From Isoptericola croceus (lineage in GTDB: Bacteria; Actinomycetota; Actinomycetes; Actinomycetales; Cellulomonadaceae): DNA of 64,000 nt. A model generated the notes under the pieces. The model worked only from the letters and a program-made list of their open reading frames with translations, was not told where the DNA came from and did no database searches. Positions 8,932 through 18,636 of this stretch are shown here, piece after piece (position 1 is the first letter of the stretch; each line of letters opens with the position of its first letter). Location of the stretch: the NCBI RefSeq assembly GCF_029382255.1, contig NZ_JARLLG010000014.1, forward strand, positions 1 through 64,000, read 5' to 3'. The position numbers and the translations under genes were made by a program.

Positions 8932-10265
8932 CAGCTGATCCCGTCGAACGCCAGCGTGACGCCGTCACCCAGGTCGACGACGTCACCGTCGCACACCATC
9001 GCCGGGTCTCTCGGGTGCAGCCGCATCGGGGGCTGACCGCCGCGCAGCAGGGTCGTACCGTTCGTCGTGGCCAGGTCGGTCACGAGGACGTGCCAACCCT
9101 CGAGCCGCACCTCGACGTGGGAGCGGGAGATGTCTCCCTCAGGGCTCGGCACGGTCACCAGTCGGGGAAGGTCGTCTCCCGGCGCACGCTGCGAGCGTGG
9201 GCTCCGTCCGACGACGGCGGGCCGGTCCAGCGTGAAGCGTCGGCCGTCCGAGACGGTGACCGAGCCGAGCGGTGGCCGGGCCACGGTGCGGGCGTCGCCG
9301 ACGAGCTCTGCGTGGCATGTCGCGCAGTCCGTCCGCTGCGGCGGGTTCAGGTGCCCGGCGACGCAGGAACGTGCCAGGACCTCCGCCCCACCTCCCGCGG
9401 ACGGGCCCGGACGCGGCGCGCCGTCCACCACACCAGCGGGTTCGGGGGTGCTCGTCGTCAGGGTGTCGGTACGGGGTGCCGCTGCCTTCAGATCGGCGAT
9501 CGCACTCGACAGGACGGTGCTCTCCTCGATGCCGTCGCCCGGGGTTCCCTGCGGGGCTGCGGGTTCCACCTCGTCGGCCTGCCGGACGGCGGCAGCCTCC
9601 ACCCCGCGATGGATCGTCCGCCCCCACAGGTGGTCGAACCCGGTCTCCTCGACAGGCACGTCCCCCGTCGACGGGGAAGCCACGACCAGCTCGGCCGGCT
9701 CCGGCTCAGTCGTCATGACCTCGACCACGCGATCCCTGGCCGGCCGAGCAACCGGCACCGCCTCGCCGACGGAGGGCGCTGCTCGGCCTTCCTCGACGCG
9801 GACACCGGGCTCGGTGTCCTCACGCGGGGCACCGCCGGCGACAGAAGCAGCGAGGACGACACCGGACTCGATGACGAGGGTGCTGCCATTCGGTGAGTGC
9901 GCGGCATCGGCCAGCACTGCGAACCAACCGACGTCGTCGAACCCTCGCTCCACCCAGGTGCTGACACCCTGCCCGTCGACGACTGTCGTCGACGCGTGGG
10001 AGCCGACCTGCACCGCCGCTGCGCCGCGGACAGCGACCTGGACGCCGTTGCCGCTCCGGACCACCATCGCGAACGGAGGCAGCTCCCGGAGACCTGCGCG
10101 GGACGTACCGGTCAGCGCCTCGAGCAGGGCGAGCACACCGGGCTGTCCGTCGAGAGCCGTCCAGAGCGCCTCGACGGTCTCCGGCGACACCTCACCGGGG
10201 AGCAGGACCACGGCCCCGTTGCGGACGACGGCATGCGCCGTGCCCCTCGTGTAGCGATTCGTCAT
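8931..10265 (-). CDS. zinc-ribbon and FHA-domain protein
   Basis: 444 residues, soluble. An N-terminal ~190-residue domain of unknown family contains beta-rich segments (VAVRGAAAVQVG...). A low-complexity acidic/Ala linker follows. A treble-clef-like C-x3-H...C-x2-C stretch (~300-318) precedes a C-terminal FHA domain (~345-435; VGRS...ISRSHVEV...TTNGT) with the Arg, Ser, His and Asn residues that bind phosphothreonine. It is start-coupled to the PP2C gene above and stop-coupled to the kinase below, so the three are probably made in fixed ratio. Likely role: phosphothreonine-dependent adaptor at the secretion ATPase; the N-terminal domain's function is not known. Confidence 0.82.
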   Translation of the reverse strand: MTNRYTRGTAHAVVRNGAVVLLPGEVSPETVEALWTALDGQPGVLALLEALTGTSRAGLRELPPFAMVVRSGNGVQVAVRGAAAVQVGSHASTTVVDGQGVSTWVERGFDDVGWFAVLADAAHSPNGSTLVIESGVVLAASVAGGAPREDTEPGVRVEEGRAAPSVGEAVPVARPARDRVVEVMTTEPEPAELVVASPSTGDVPVEETGFDHLWGRTIHRGVEAAAVRQADEVEPAAPQGTPGDGIEESTVLSSAIADLKAAAPRTDTLTTSTPEPAGVVDGAPRPGPSAGGGAEVLARSCVAGHLNPPQRTDCATCHAELVGDARTVARPPLGSVTVSDGRRFTLDRPAVVGRSPRSQRAPGDDLPRLVTVPSPEGDISRSHVEVRLEGWHVLVTDLATTNGTTLLRGGQPPMRLHPRDPAMVCDGDVVDLGDGVTLAFDGIS

Positions 10266-11092
10266 CCTGCCTTCACTTCCTGTCGTGCGAGGTCGCGCTG
10301 TGTGCTCCTGGCCGACCCGACGCGTTGCGCGCGCGGGATGGTGCTCTCCACGGGTTCCTGCGCGTCGGTGACGTCGACGACCACCACGGTGATGTTGTCG
10401 CGGCCCCCTGCCGCGAGCGCCTCGTCGACCAGGCGATCTGCTGCCCGCTGCGGGTCCTGCTGCTCCCCGAGCAGCTCGGCGAGCCTGCCGTCACCGACCT
10501 CGCTGGTCAGTCCGTCCGAGCACAGCAGCCAGCGCTGCCCGACGTGCACGGGCAGGAACCAGTAGTCGGCTACCGGATCCTCGGGAGACCCGAGTACCCG
10601 GGTGACGACGTGGCGGCGGGGGTGGGTCAAGGCATCCGCGGCCGAGATCTCACCGGCGTCGACCAGCTCTTGCACCTCGGAGTGGTCGACACTGACCTGC
10701 TCGAGCGCGCCGTCCGCCAGTCGGTAGGTGCGCGAGTCCCCGAGGTTGACCACCAGCCAGTACGGTGCGCCCTCCTGCGAGGTCAGCGTCACCCCGGTGA
10801 GCGTTGTCCCGGCATGCCGGTCCGGGGGCGCTTGGATCCCCCGGATCACCTCATGTGCGGCGTCCACCCCGGTCCGCAGCGCGTCGATCGCCACCGTCTC
10901 GACCTCCGTCAACGGCTCCAGCACGGTAACGGCTACCGCACTGGCCACGTCTCCGGCGTCATGCCCGCCCATGCCGTCGGCCACGAAGAATGCCGGCCCT
11001 CCGGCGACGTAGGCGTCCTCGTTGAGGCGGCGTCGCGCACCGCGGTGCGTCGCGGCGCCCCACAGGAGCGAGATCTCGTAGCGATCTGTCAT
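10262..11092 (-). CDS. PP2C-type Ser/Thr phosphatase (PstP-like)
   Basis: 276-residue soluble phosphatase. Metal-binding motifs are complete: R-x-x-N-E-D near the start, VADGMGGHDAGD, NLGDSR, LCSDGLT and RDNITVVVVD. The core is the usual ~240 residues with no membrane segment, unlike housekeeping PstP, which carries a membrane anchor. It overlaps both neighbours by 4 nt (RDD/FHA gene upstream, FHA gene downstream). It should reverse phosphorylation by the kinase encoded two genes later, acting on FHA-binding threonines in this system. Confidence 0.93.
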   Translation of the reverse strand: MTDRYEISLLWGAATHRGARRRLNEDAYVAGGPAFFVADGMGGHDAGDVASAVAVTVLEPLTEVETVAIDALRTGVDAAHEVIRGIQAPPDRHAGTTLTGVTLTSQEGAPYWLVVNLGDSRTYRLADGALEQVSVDHSEVQELVDAGEISAADALTHPRRHVVTRVLGSPEDPVADYWFLPVHVGQRWLLCSDGLTSEVGDGRLAELLGEQQDPQRAADRLVDEALAAGGRDNITVVVVDVTDAQEPVESTIPRAQRVGSARSTQRDLARQEVKAG

Positions 11093-12432
11093 CGCGGAGT
11101 CCCCGGCGGTACCACCGTGAGGCGCCGGTCACCCACCTGCAGGGCCCATCCTGGCTCGATCCGCCGGGAGCTGCCGGGACTCAGCTCCTGCACCGCGCCG
11201 TCCGGGCCGATGACGGCGCTCCCGTTCGTGCTGCCGGTGTCAGTGACCAGCAACGCACCATCGATCGGTACCAGCTCCGCATGTGTCTTCGACACCGAGC
11301 GCGTCGGACAGGTGATGTTCAGCAGGGTTGCCGGTGCGCCCTGGTCCTGTTGCGGCGCGCGGCCGAGAAGGGTGCGCCCTTCCACACGGATCTGCCGACC
11401 GTCGTCGAGCGCAACGCTCAGCACGCCCGTCGTCAGCGACGGGACACCGTCGCTGCGCCGTGACGAGACACTGAACCGGGTGACCTCGAGGTCCTCCACG
11501 CCCGGCCCCGGCTCCGTCGGACGCGGCGTCGGCGGCGGGGCAGGCCCTCGCAGCCCAGACGGCGAAGCGCCTGGCACCGCAGAGATCACCGCGGCGGCGG
11601 CCGGCGCGCCCTGTGGAGCGACCGGCGCCTGAGGTGACACGGCGTTTCCGACGAGGGAAGCCGCGATGACCTGTGCCGCCCGCGACTCGGTCTGGCCGAC
11701 CGGCTGTCGCCCGCCGGAAGGTGTGAAGCTCGGCGGGTCGGCCGCCACGGCGCCGACGACCACGGTCCGCGCAGCCTTGTCGTGCCATCCCTGGCGCCGG
11801 CCCGAGGAGTCGAACGACGGCGAGACCAGGACCAGTGCGGTGCCCACCACCGGGACGAGTCCACCGACCAGGACGACGAGCCATCGAAGCAGGGCTCGCG
11901 GGACACCGATCGGAGTGTGCGTGTCCGCGTCGAGGGTCTGGATGCGCAGCAGCCGGTTGCCGACCGTCGCGCCGGTCCGACCTTCCCACCCGGCAAGGCC
12001 GCCCAGTCCGAGGAGCGCGACCGCGCCCAGGATCGCTGTGGTGACGGCCGCCGTCGAGAGCACGTCCGCGGTGGCGAGCTCGGTCCCCGTCGGCGTGCTG
12101 GCGTCACCGAGTGCCGAGAGCGCCCGGCCGAGGCCCGTGGCGAGCACGACCGGCACAGCGACCACGAGCAGCAGCCCGAGCAGGGCCAGCATGTCGAGCA
12201 GGTAGGCGCCCGCTCGGCGCCCGACGCCCGCGGAGGTCGACCTGCTGTCACCCTCGGGGGCTCGCCCACCCGGGTCAAGCTCTGTACGGGTCCGTTCGTT
12301 CAGCTCAGGCCGGGTCGTACCCTCGAGCCGCGCAAACAGGAGCTGGCTGCTGTTTCGCGGTGTTCCGCACACTCCGCAGAACGTGTCGGGCCCCCACTCC
12401 GCTCCGCACGCCGGACAGGTCGTGGCACTCAC
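11089..12432 (-). CDS. RDD-family membrane protein with zinc ribbon and FHA domain
   Basis: 447 residues from the GTG at 12432 (12435 is also possible); GAAGGAG lies upstream. N-terminal zinc ribbon (CPAC...C-x2-C, first ~25 residues); an RDD-type membrane domain with three hydrophobic helices (about 75-105, 125-152 and 180-205); a linker rich in Pro/Ala; and a C-terminal FHA domain (~355-445) with LGRAP, SVSKTHAEL and TGSTNGS. Probable function: membrane subunit that recruits phosphorylated partners through FHA. GTG at 12432 overlaps by 4 nt the stop of a possible 40-codon gene. Confidence 0.88.
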   Translation of the reverse strand: MSATTCPACGAEWGPDTFCGVCGTPRNSSQLLFARLEGTTRPELNERTRTELDPGGRAPEGDSRSTSAGVGRRAGAYLLDMLALLGLLLVVAVPVVLATGLGRALSALGDASTPTGTELATADVLSTAAVTTAILGAVALLGLGGLAGWEGRTGATVGNRLLRIQTLDADTHTPIGVPRALLRWLVVLVGGLVPVVGTALVLVSPSFDSSGRRQGWHDKAARTVVVGAVAADPPSFTPSGGRQPVGQTESRAAQVIAASLVGNAVSPQAPVAPQGAPAAAAVISAVPGASPSGLRGPAPPPTPRPTEPGPGVEDLEVTRFSVSSRRSDGVPSLTTGVLSVALDDGRQIRVEGRTLLGRAPQQDQGAPATLLNITCPTRSVSKTHAELVPIDGALLVTDTGSTNGSAVIGPDGAVQELSPGSSRRIEPGWALQVGDRRLTVVPPGTPR

Positions 12433-12551
12433 CACCAGTTCGGCTCCTTCGCATCGTCCCGGGAGGATGTGGCGTTCAGGTCGCGGATCTCCGGCTCTCC
12501 CCCACCGGACGCAACCCGCCCGCCCCGACGAGCGCTCACCGTATCGGACAT
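12429..12551 (-). CDS. possible 40-aa coupled small protein
   Basis: Open frame of 40 codons beginning with ATG 11 nt after the stop of the giant surface-protein gene and ending with TGG TGG TGA, whose GTGA overlaps the GTG start of the RDD/FHA gene. The product is hydrophilic, rich in Arg, Gly, Glu and Asp, with no membrane helix or Cys. The tight fit between two real genes, with overlap typical of this operon, argues for translation. The absence of any recognised family, and no strong Shine-Dalgarno beyond a GGGGGCCCGGG stretch, argues for caution. It may serve only to couple translation of the RDD gene. Confidence 0.4.
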   Translation of the reverse strand: MSDTVSARRGGRVASGGGEPEIRDLNATSSRDDAKEPNWW

Positions 12552-12562
12552 CCCGGGCCCCC

Positions 12563-15500
12563 TCACCAGGTGTACTTCGGGGTGTCAGGGATCTTGTGGT
12601 GATCGGTCTTCACCCAGACCTGATAGCCGCCGAAGCCCCAGTAGCACGGGAGGTCGCCCACGAAGTCACCGCTGGCGTTCGTCCTGAAGGACCTGTGGGA
12701 CCACGGGCTGTCAGAGAACTGCCCGTCCCTCGACGTGTAGCACGCCACCCTGAACGAGGCATTCGCCGGGCCGTTGTCGACCGTCAACCGCAGATAGTTG
12801 CCCGACGGCGCGCCACCTCCCTTGCGGACCTTGGTCGTCGTCGTGTCCGACGTTGCGCTCACGACGGCGGAGGCCGCGTTCGAGCCCTCGGTCGGGACGG
12901 CACGCGCCCTGATCTGGTGGGTGGAGTCCGGACCGTTGCCGACGGTGCGGCTGCCGCTCTTCGACACCTTTTCCCACGCCCCGCCGTCGACCCGGATCTC
13001 GACGTGATACGGGCGACCGTTGCCGCCCGGATCGGTCCAGCTGAGCGTCACCGAGCGCCGGTTGCCGGTCGCCTTGACCCCCGGGGCTGATTGCGGCCCG
13101 TAGGGCACGACGGCGGTACCCAGCGTCCGGGCCGGCCCGTTCGAGCTGTCCGACCCGACGTGGGACACCGCCCGCACCTGCGGCCGGTAGCTCGATCCGT
13201 TGCTCAGGCTCCGGATCGTGGCGGACCGATCCGGCATCGCCGTCCAGCTCCCGCTGGAGCCGGTGCGGTACTGGTACGTCATCCTGTCCGCGCCCTTGGC
13301 CGAAGCGGTGCCGCGGGTCAGGATGATCTCGCCGTCGCGCCCAGTGGCCTCGGCCGACAGGCTGGACACCTCGCTCGGCGGCGTGAAGGCACGGACAGGG
13401 GCTGACCGGTCCGACCACGTCGCCCCTCCGTAGCGCTCGCTCGCCGCGTTGTGCGCCATGACCCGGAAGGTGTAGTCGTCGTCCGACGCACGGGCGTCGA
13501 TCACCGTGGACGTGGACGAGGCCGCCACCGTGGTCTTACCGGCCGACGTCGAACCACGGAACGTCTCGACGGTGTACTCGGTGATCGGACGACCGTTCGT
13601 GCTCGGCGCCTTCCAGGAGACCGTCATCGGCACCGAGTCTCCCAACGCTCCGCGGGACACCGTCGGCGCCGCGGGTGCCGACGGTGCACCGGCCGGGATG
13701 GCTCCCGTCGACCACGGTCCCCATTCCGACGGCTCCGGTGCAGCATTGTGCGCCCGCACGCGCACCTTGTACTCGGTCCCGTTGGAAAGACCGTCCCAGA
13801 CCAGCCGGTTGCCGGTCACGCCACGCTGCTGGGTGGCCCCGGAAGCCGTGGCTCCCGAGATCTCCAGGTCGACCGAGGTGATCGGCGACCGGTCGTCGTA
13901 GACCGAGTTCTCCCACTCGACGACGATCTCGCCGTCAGCCCAGTCCAGGGCCGGCGCCGCGGGCGGGTCCGGCCTCTGATCCGGACGTGCCTCCTCGGAG
14001 GCCGACGAGGCCTCCGACCGGCCGACCGCGTTGTGCGCCGCCACGGTGAAGGTGTAGGTGACGTCGTTCGTCAGACCCTCGAGCGTGCAGGTCGTCGTCG
14101 CGCACTCGAAGACGTCGCCGGCTGAGGACGTGACGGTGTACGAGGTGATCGGTGAGCCGTTGTTGCCCGGCGGGTTCCACGAGAGCACGACGGTGCGCGA
14201 GCGCACCTCCTCCACCAGGGGCCGCGCCGGTGCCCGTGGCACGCCCAGCACGTTGACGGTGACCCGTCCCTCCACGTGCCGGTCGAAGTCCTCGGTGGCG
14301 TCCTCGATCCGGTAGACGACGACCATGGTGCCGACGAAGTCACTGGCGGGGGTCACTGCCACGGCATCGTGCCTGTGCACCTCCACGGTCCCGTCGCCGG
14401 TCTCGACCACGGCGTCGATGACGCGCAGCGGTCCGATCCCCTCGAACGGGTTCGTGTCGTTCTCCAGCACGGGGACCAGCACGGAGCTTCCCTGGTGGAC
14501 GTCGTCGACGGCATCGGGCGCAGCCACCGCGAGGGGCCTCGTCGATGCTGCGACCTTGATCGCCAGAGATCCGTCGACCGGTTCGTTCACCCCGTCGGAC
14601 ACCGTGTACGGGACGGTGAACGCACTGCCCTTCTCCACGTCGGGAGCGGCCTGCAACGTCACCCGGCCGCCGGCATCGTCCTGCGTGACCGTCAGTCCCT
14701 CCGGCGCCGCGCCGACCGCGAACGTCAGCGGCTCGCCCTCGGGGTCGCTGGCGAAGCGCTCCAGATCAACCGTCGACTCCTCGCCGGCCGCCACCTCTGC
14801 GGTGGGCTGTCCCGGCTCAGGCGGCAGGTTCTCCGGCGGCACCACCATGAACGGCAGCTGCAGCGAGGCGTCCTTCCCGTCCGGGAACTCGTCGGTGCCC
14901 CCGTCCGAGACCTGGAAGCTCACCGCGGCCGGACCGTGGTACTCCTCGTGCGGTGTGTAGGTGAATCCGGTTGACCCCGGCACGGTCACGACACCCTCGA
15001 CCGGGACCACGGTCTCGGCGTCGGTCAGTCGTGGTGTCCGTCCTTCAGCCACCACCACGTGGTCGGCGAGCTCGACGGTGAAGGGTTCGCCGGCGACGAC
15101 CTCGATCGGCGTCAGACCGTCTCGCAGATGCGGAGCGTCGGCCGGGTCCCCCAGGAGATCAAGACGCCCGGGCACCACGACGAACGCCTGACCGGTCAGT
15201 CCGTCCGGATCCGTCACGGTGTATTTCACGATGGTCCGTCGACCGTCGACGGGGATGACGACCTGACCGTCGTCGGTCACCTCGACGTCGTCGTCGGAGG
15301 TGATCTCCAAGGCGTTGACCGAGCCGTCCGGGTCTTCGTCGTTCGCCAGCACGTCGACGCCGATCGAGTCGAGCCCTTCCACCTCCTCGAGCGGGAGGAC
15401 GTCGTCACGGGCGACCGGTGGGCGCAGGGGGGCGTCGTGCCGCACCTCGACGGTCACCGCTGCCGACGCCCTCGCCGAGTAGGTGTCCTCGATCGCGTAG

Positions 15501-18500
15501 TAGAAGGAGTACGAGCCCTCTCGCTCGGGTGCCGCGACGGCGATCCCGGTGCTCTGGATGGTGGGCTGCAGCTCCTCGCCCCCCTGGGTCGCGCCGTCGA
15601 CGAGACCGATCGGGTCCCCGTCCGGATCGAAGTCGTTCCGCAGCACGGGGACGAGCACCTCCCGGCCCGGCTGGACCATGACGTGGTCGTTCACCGCCAC
15701 CGGTGGCTGGTTCGTCGGTGGCGGCTCCGCGATGCCGATCCGGACGCTCGCCGTGCCCGTCGCGCCCCAGGTGTCCTGCACCGTGTACCGGAGGGTGTCC
15801 GTCCCCACCGCCACCCGCGAGGCCTCGTAGACGATGTCGCCGTCCTCGATGCGCACCACGCCGTGCACGGGGTGCTCGGCGATGCCGGTCAGTATCACCG
15901 AGTCTCCGTCGGGGTCGACGTCCAGCGGGACCGGGATGCGGGCGACCGTCCCGGTCAGGAGACGCGCCTCGAGGTCGCGAGGAACCGGTGCCAGGTTGTC
16001 CTCCTGGTCCCGGATGTTGACGGTGACCTGGGCGGAGTCCTCCTGGCCGTGCTCGTCGCGGACCTTGTAGACCAGGTGGGTCGTCCCTGCCTCGAACCCT
16101 GCACGGAACCGCACAGCACGCTCGGAGACGAACGCCTCACCGAGGTGCGGGAGCTCGGCAAGCTGCTCGACGAGCTCCAGCTCCAGGCCGTCGGGGTGGA
16201 CGTCGTTGTGCAGCACGTCAACGGTCACGATGTCTCCCACACGAACGGTGACCTCGTCGAGATTGGCTCGCGGCGGCTGGATCCGGTCCGGGGCCGGGAT
16301 CGGGAGGATCCGCACCTCACCCGTCGCTGTCTCGCTGCCGTTGGACACCGTGTACGTGAAGGTCACCGGTTCAGCGAAGGCCCGGACCTCGGTGATCCGC
16401 AGGATGGAGTGCCCGAGCACCGCCACCGAGACTCCCGCGTCGTCGGGTACCTCGACGGACTGCACGACCAGGACCCGGCCGGCCGGGTCCGCATCGTTCG
16501 CGAGCACGTCGACGAGCGTCGAACCGCCCGCGGGCAGGTTCGCGATGTCGGCGACCGCCACCGGGGGGCCACCGTCACCGTGTTCCGGGATCACGTCGAC
16601 CCGGATCACTCCCGTGGTGGAGCTCGGACCGTCGGAGACCTCATAGAGCACGTCGTAGGAGCCCGGCTCGTCCGACCGGAAGGTCAAGGTGCCGTTGCCG
16701 TAGTTCGGCACGATCTCCGCCGGCTCCGCCTCGCTCACGGCTGCCAGTCGGAGGTCGTCACCATTCGGGTCGTAGTCGTTGGACAGCGGCTCGACGGTGA
16801 CCGTCTCGCCGACGGTCACCCGGGCGTGCACGCCGACAGCGACCGGCGGCTCCTGCGCTTCGATGACCTCGACCCACAGCACGCCGTCGGTCACACCACC
16901 CTGACCATCGGCGATCACGAGGTTGACCTTCTTGCGGCCGGTGGTCGAGCCGCTGGCGCGGTACTCCACCGTGCCGTCCGGAAAGTGCCGGATCCAGTCG
17001 CCCTCGGCCGTGGCATCGGCCCCCGCCAGGTAGAGGTCGTCTCCGTCCGGGTCACGGAACGACGGCAGGACCTTGATCTCGTTGACGGCGCCACGCTGCA
17101 CCCGCAGCACCGGCTCGCCAACCTGTTCCGGGTCGGAGTTCTCGTCCCACGGCACCACGGACAGCCGGACCTGTGCGTCATCGACACCACGGCGCCCGTC
17201 GGCGACCTCGTACTCGAAGGCGACCCCTCCACGTGCGTCCTCCGGCACCTCGACCTGCAGCGCCTTGCCGCCGAGCACCTCGGTGACGGGCATGCCCTCC
17301 GGGCCGTCGCCGGACACGCGCGCGGTCAGCACGTCACCGTCCGGGTCGACGTCGTCGGCCAGGACGTCCAGCACCGTAGTACTCCCGGGCCGCACACCGA
17401 ACTCGTCGTCGTTGGCCTTCGGTGGCCGGTTCGCCCGGTCGCGCTCGAGCACCGTCCGGTCCACCTGCTCAGGGGTGTCGCTCTCCCCGTCGCCCTCGCC
17501 GTCGGCGTCCTCGGGCAAGGTGATCTCCCACTGGTCGACCTTGCGGAAGTCCTCCAGCGCCATCCACAAGGTCCCGGACGAGAGCTCGTTGAGCACCACC
17601 GCGTTGCGGTTCACGCGATACACGAGCCGCGCCTGCGGGTCGAACCCGTCGAGCCGCATGTCGATGTCGTCGCCGTCTCCCGGGCAGTTGCGGATCACCT
17701 GGCCCGAGGAGCCCCAGGCACCGTAGACACAACCGGCCACGTGCACCGGCGACGCCGGCACGCCGGAGGCAGGCCGGGTGACAGGTTCCCCACCGTCGAG
17801 CGGCTGCGCGACCAGGGCCGCCGACGTCGCGTAGGACACGGCGTCCGCATCGGCCCCGGGTTGCTGCAGCCGGGCGCCCGAGGCGTCGGGCACCTCGACG
17901 ACGTCGCCGCCGGGCAGCCGCAGCTGCCCGCTGCTGCGCACGAGCACGACCGGCTCCTGCCCGACGGTGGTCACCTCGACCTCGTCACCGGCGCTCAGCA
18001 GACCCAACCGGGTCTCGGACGCCTCTCCGGTCCCAGGCTTCACGCTCCACAGGGTGTCGCTGGTCGGCGCGACGGCGTGCACGTCGCCCAGCGGTGAGGC
18101 CACGACCCGGGCGTCGCTGCCGACCTCCGCCACCGGGCCGACCTCCTCGGGGTCGAACGACGGCAGGTCGGCCGACGGCATCGTCCACAGCAGCCCGTCG
18201 ACGGTGTCGAGAATCGCCACGACACCGCCCCCCTGGGTGACCTGCGCACCGGCCGGGAAACCCGTCGTCGCGGCCAGCCGCATGCGCGCCACGTCGACGC
18301 CGCTCGCCGCACTCGACCCGTCGTCGACGACGAGCACGTCGTTGCCCTGCTGCTCGACGTCGAACACGGTGCTGCCGGCCAGCAGCGTGCCATCGATCTC
18401 CTGCGCCGCGGTGTTGAAGCGTCCCACCTGCCCCGAGGATGCGTTGGTGACCCACACGCCCGCATCGTCGAGGTCCACGTCCGCCGTCGCCTGGCCGTCG

Positions 18501-18601
18501 TGGAGGACCGCCGTGCCGACGACTGCGACACTGACCACGGCGACGACAACGGTCGCCGCCGCACGGCGGCGGTCGTCACGGACGCTGGCGAAAAGACGCA
18601 C
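12563..18601 (-). CDS. giant cell-surface protein with Ig-like/cadherin-like and fibronectin III repeats
   Basis: 2012 residues from the GTG at 18601, chosen because AAGGAG lies 6 nt upstream and it starts just past the transglutaminase-like gene. A short basic N-terminus and one hydrophobic anchor (~12-32) face a large outside part. Residues ~40-400 form a beta-propeller-like domain with TLWSVKPGTG-type strands. About ten Ig/cadherin-like modules of ~95 residues follow, each marked by a V-L-x-N-D-x-D-P-D-G-D signature (for example VLADDVDPDGD, VLRNDFDPDGD, VLANDEDPDGS). Then come five fibronectin III modules (SWNPPGNNGSPIT, SWKAPSTNGRPIT and similar) and a ~70-residue C-terminal domain with two Cys. 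There is no LPXTG. Likely a stalk or wall-spanning component linked to the secretion machine. A larger in-frame ORF upstream overlaps the next gene and is not used. Confidence 0.85.
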   Translation of the reverse strand: MRLFASVRDDRRRAAATVVVAVVSVAVVGTAVLHDGQATADVDLDDAGVWVTNASSGQVGRFNTAAQEIDGTLLAGSTVFDVEQQGNDVLVVDDGSSAASGVDVARMRLAATTGFPAGAQVTQGGGVVAILDTVDGLLWTMPSADLPSFDPEEVGPVAEVGSDARVVASPLGDVHAVAPTSDTLWSVKPGTGEASETRLGLLSAGDEVEVTTVGQEPVVLVRSSGQLRLPGGDVVEVPDASGARLQQPGADADAVSYATSAALVAQPLDGGEPVTRPASGVPASPVHVAGCVYGAWGSSGQVIRNCPGDGDDIDMRLDGFDPQARLVYRVNRNAVVLNELSSGTLWMALEDFRKVDQWEITLPEDADGEGDGESDTPEQVDRTVLERDRANRPPKANDDEFGVRPGSTTVLDVLADDVDPDGDVLTARVSGDGPEGMPVTEVLGGKALQVEVPEDARGGVAFEYEVADGRRGVDDAQVRLSVVPWDENSDPEQVGEPVLRVQRGAVNEIKVLPSFRDPDGDDLYLAGADATAEGDWIRHFPDGTVEYRASGSTTGRKKVNLVIADGQGGVTDGVLWVEVIEAQEPPVAVGVHARVTVGETVTVEPLSNDYDPNGDDLRLAAVSEAEPAEIVPNYGNGTLTFRSDEPGSYDVLYEVSDGPSSTTGVIRVDVIPEHGDGGPPVAVADIANLPAGGSTLVDVLANDADPAGRVLVVQSVEVPDDAGVSVAVLGHSILRITEVRAFAEPVTFTYTVSNGSETATGEVRILPIPAPDRIQPPRANLDEVTVRVGDIVTVDVLHNDVHPDGLELELVEQLAELPHLGEAFVSERAVRFRAGFEAGTTHLVYKVRDEHGQEDSAQVTVNIRDQEDNLAPVPRDLEARLLTGTVARIPVPLDVDPDGDSVILTGIAEHPVHGVVRIEDGDIVYEASRVAVGTDTLRYTVQDTWGATGTASVRIGIAEPPPTNQPPVAVNDHVMVQPGREVLVPVLRNDFDPDGDPIGLVDGATQGGEELQPTIQSTGIAVAAPEREGSYSFYYAIEDTYSARASAAVTVEVRHDAPLRPPVARDDVLPLEEVEGLDSIGVDVLANDEDPDGSVNALEITSDDDVEVTDDGQVVIPVDGRRTIVKYTVTDPDGLTGQAFVVVPGRLDLLGDPADAPHLRDGLTPIEVVAGEPFTVELADHVVVAEGRTPRLTDAETVVPVEGVVTVPGSTGFTYTPHEEYHGPAAVSFQVSDGGTDEFPDGKDASLQLPFMVVPPENLPPEPGQPTAEVAAGEESTVDLERFASDPEGEPLTFAVGAAPEGLTVTQDDAGGRVTLQAAPDVEKGSAFTVPYTVSDGVNEPVDGSLAIKVAASTRPLAVAAPDAVDDVHQGSSVLVPVLENDTNPFEGIGPLRVIDAVVETGDGTVEVHRHDAVAVTPASDFVGTMVVVYRIEDATEDFDRHVEGRVTVNVLGVPRAPARPLVEEVRSRTVVLSWNPPGNNGSPITSYTVTSSAGDVFECATTTCTLEGLTNDVTYTFTVAAHNAVGRSEASSASEEARPDQRPDPPAAPALDWADGEIVVEWENSVYDDRSPITSVDLEISGATASGATQQRGVTGNRLVWDGLSNGTEYKVRVRAHNAAPEPSEWGPWSTGAIPAGAPSAPAAPTVSRGALGDSVPMTVSWKAPSTNGRPITEYTVETFRGSTSAGKTTVAASSTSTVIDARASDDDYTFRVMAHNAASERYGGATWSDRSAPVRAFTPPSEVSSLSAEATGRDGEIILTRGTASAKGADRMTYQYRTGSSGSWTAMPDRSATIRSLSNGSSYRPQVRAVSHVGSDSSNGPARTLGTAVVPYGPQSAPGVKATGNRRSVTLSWTDPGGNGRPYHVEIRVDGGAWEKVSKSGSRTVGNGPDSTHQIRARAVPTEGSNAASAVVSATSDTTTTKVRKGGGAPSGNYLRLTVDNGPANASFRVACYTSRDGQFSDSPWSHRSFRTNASGDFVGDLPCYWGFGGYQVWVKTDHHKIPDTPKYTW

Positions 18602-18636
18602 CTGGAGCTCCTTGGTCGATCGGGACGGACGGGATG

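Noticed and set aside
15059-18097. 1012-codon open frame on the plus strand opposite the Ig/FN3 gene
   Set aside because: It is a shadow of the GC-rich minus-strand gene; no domain, odd Arg/His/Gly composition, and no ribosome site.
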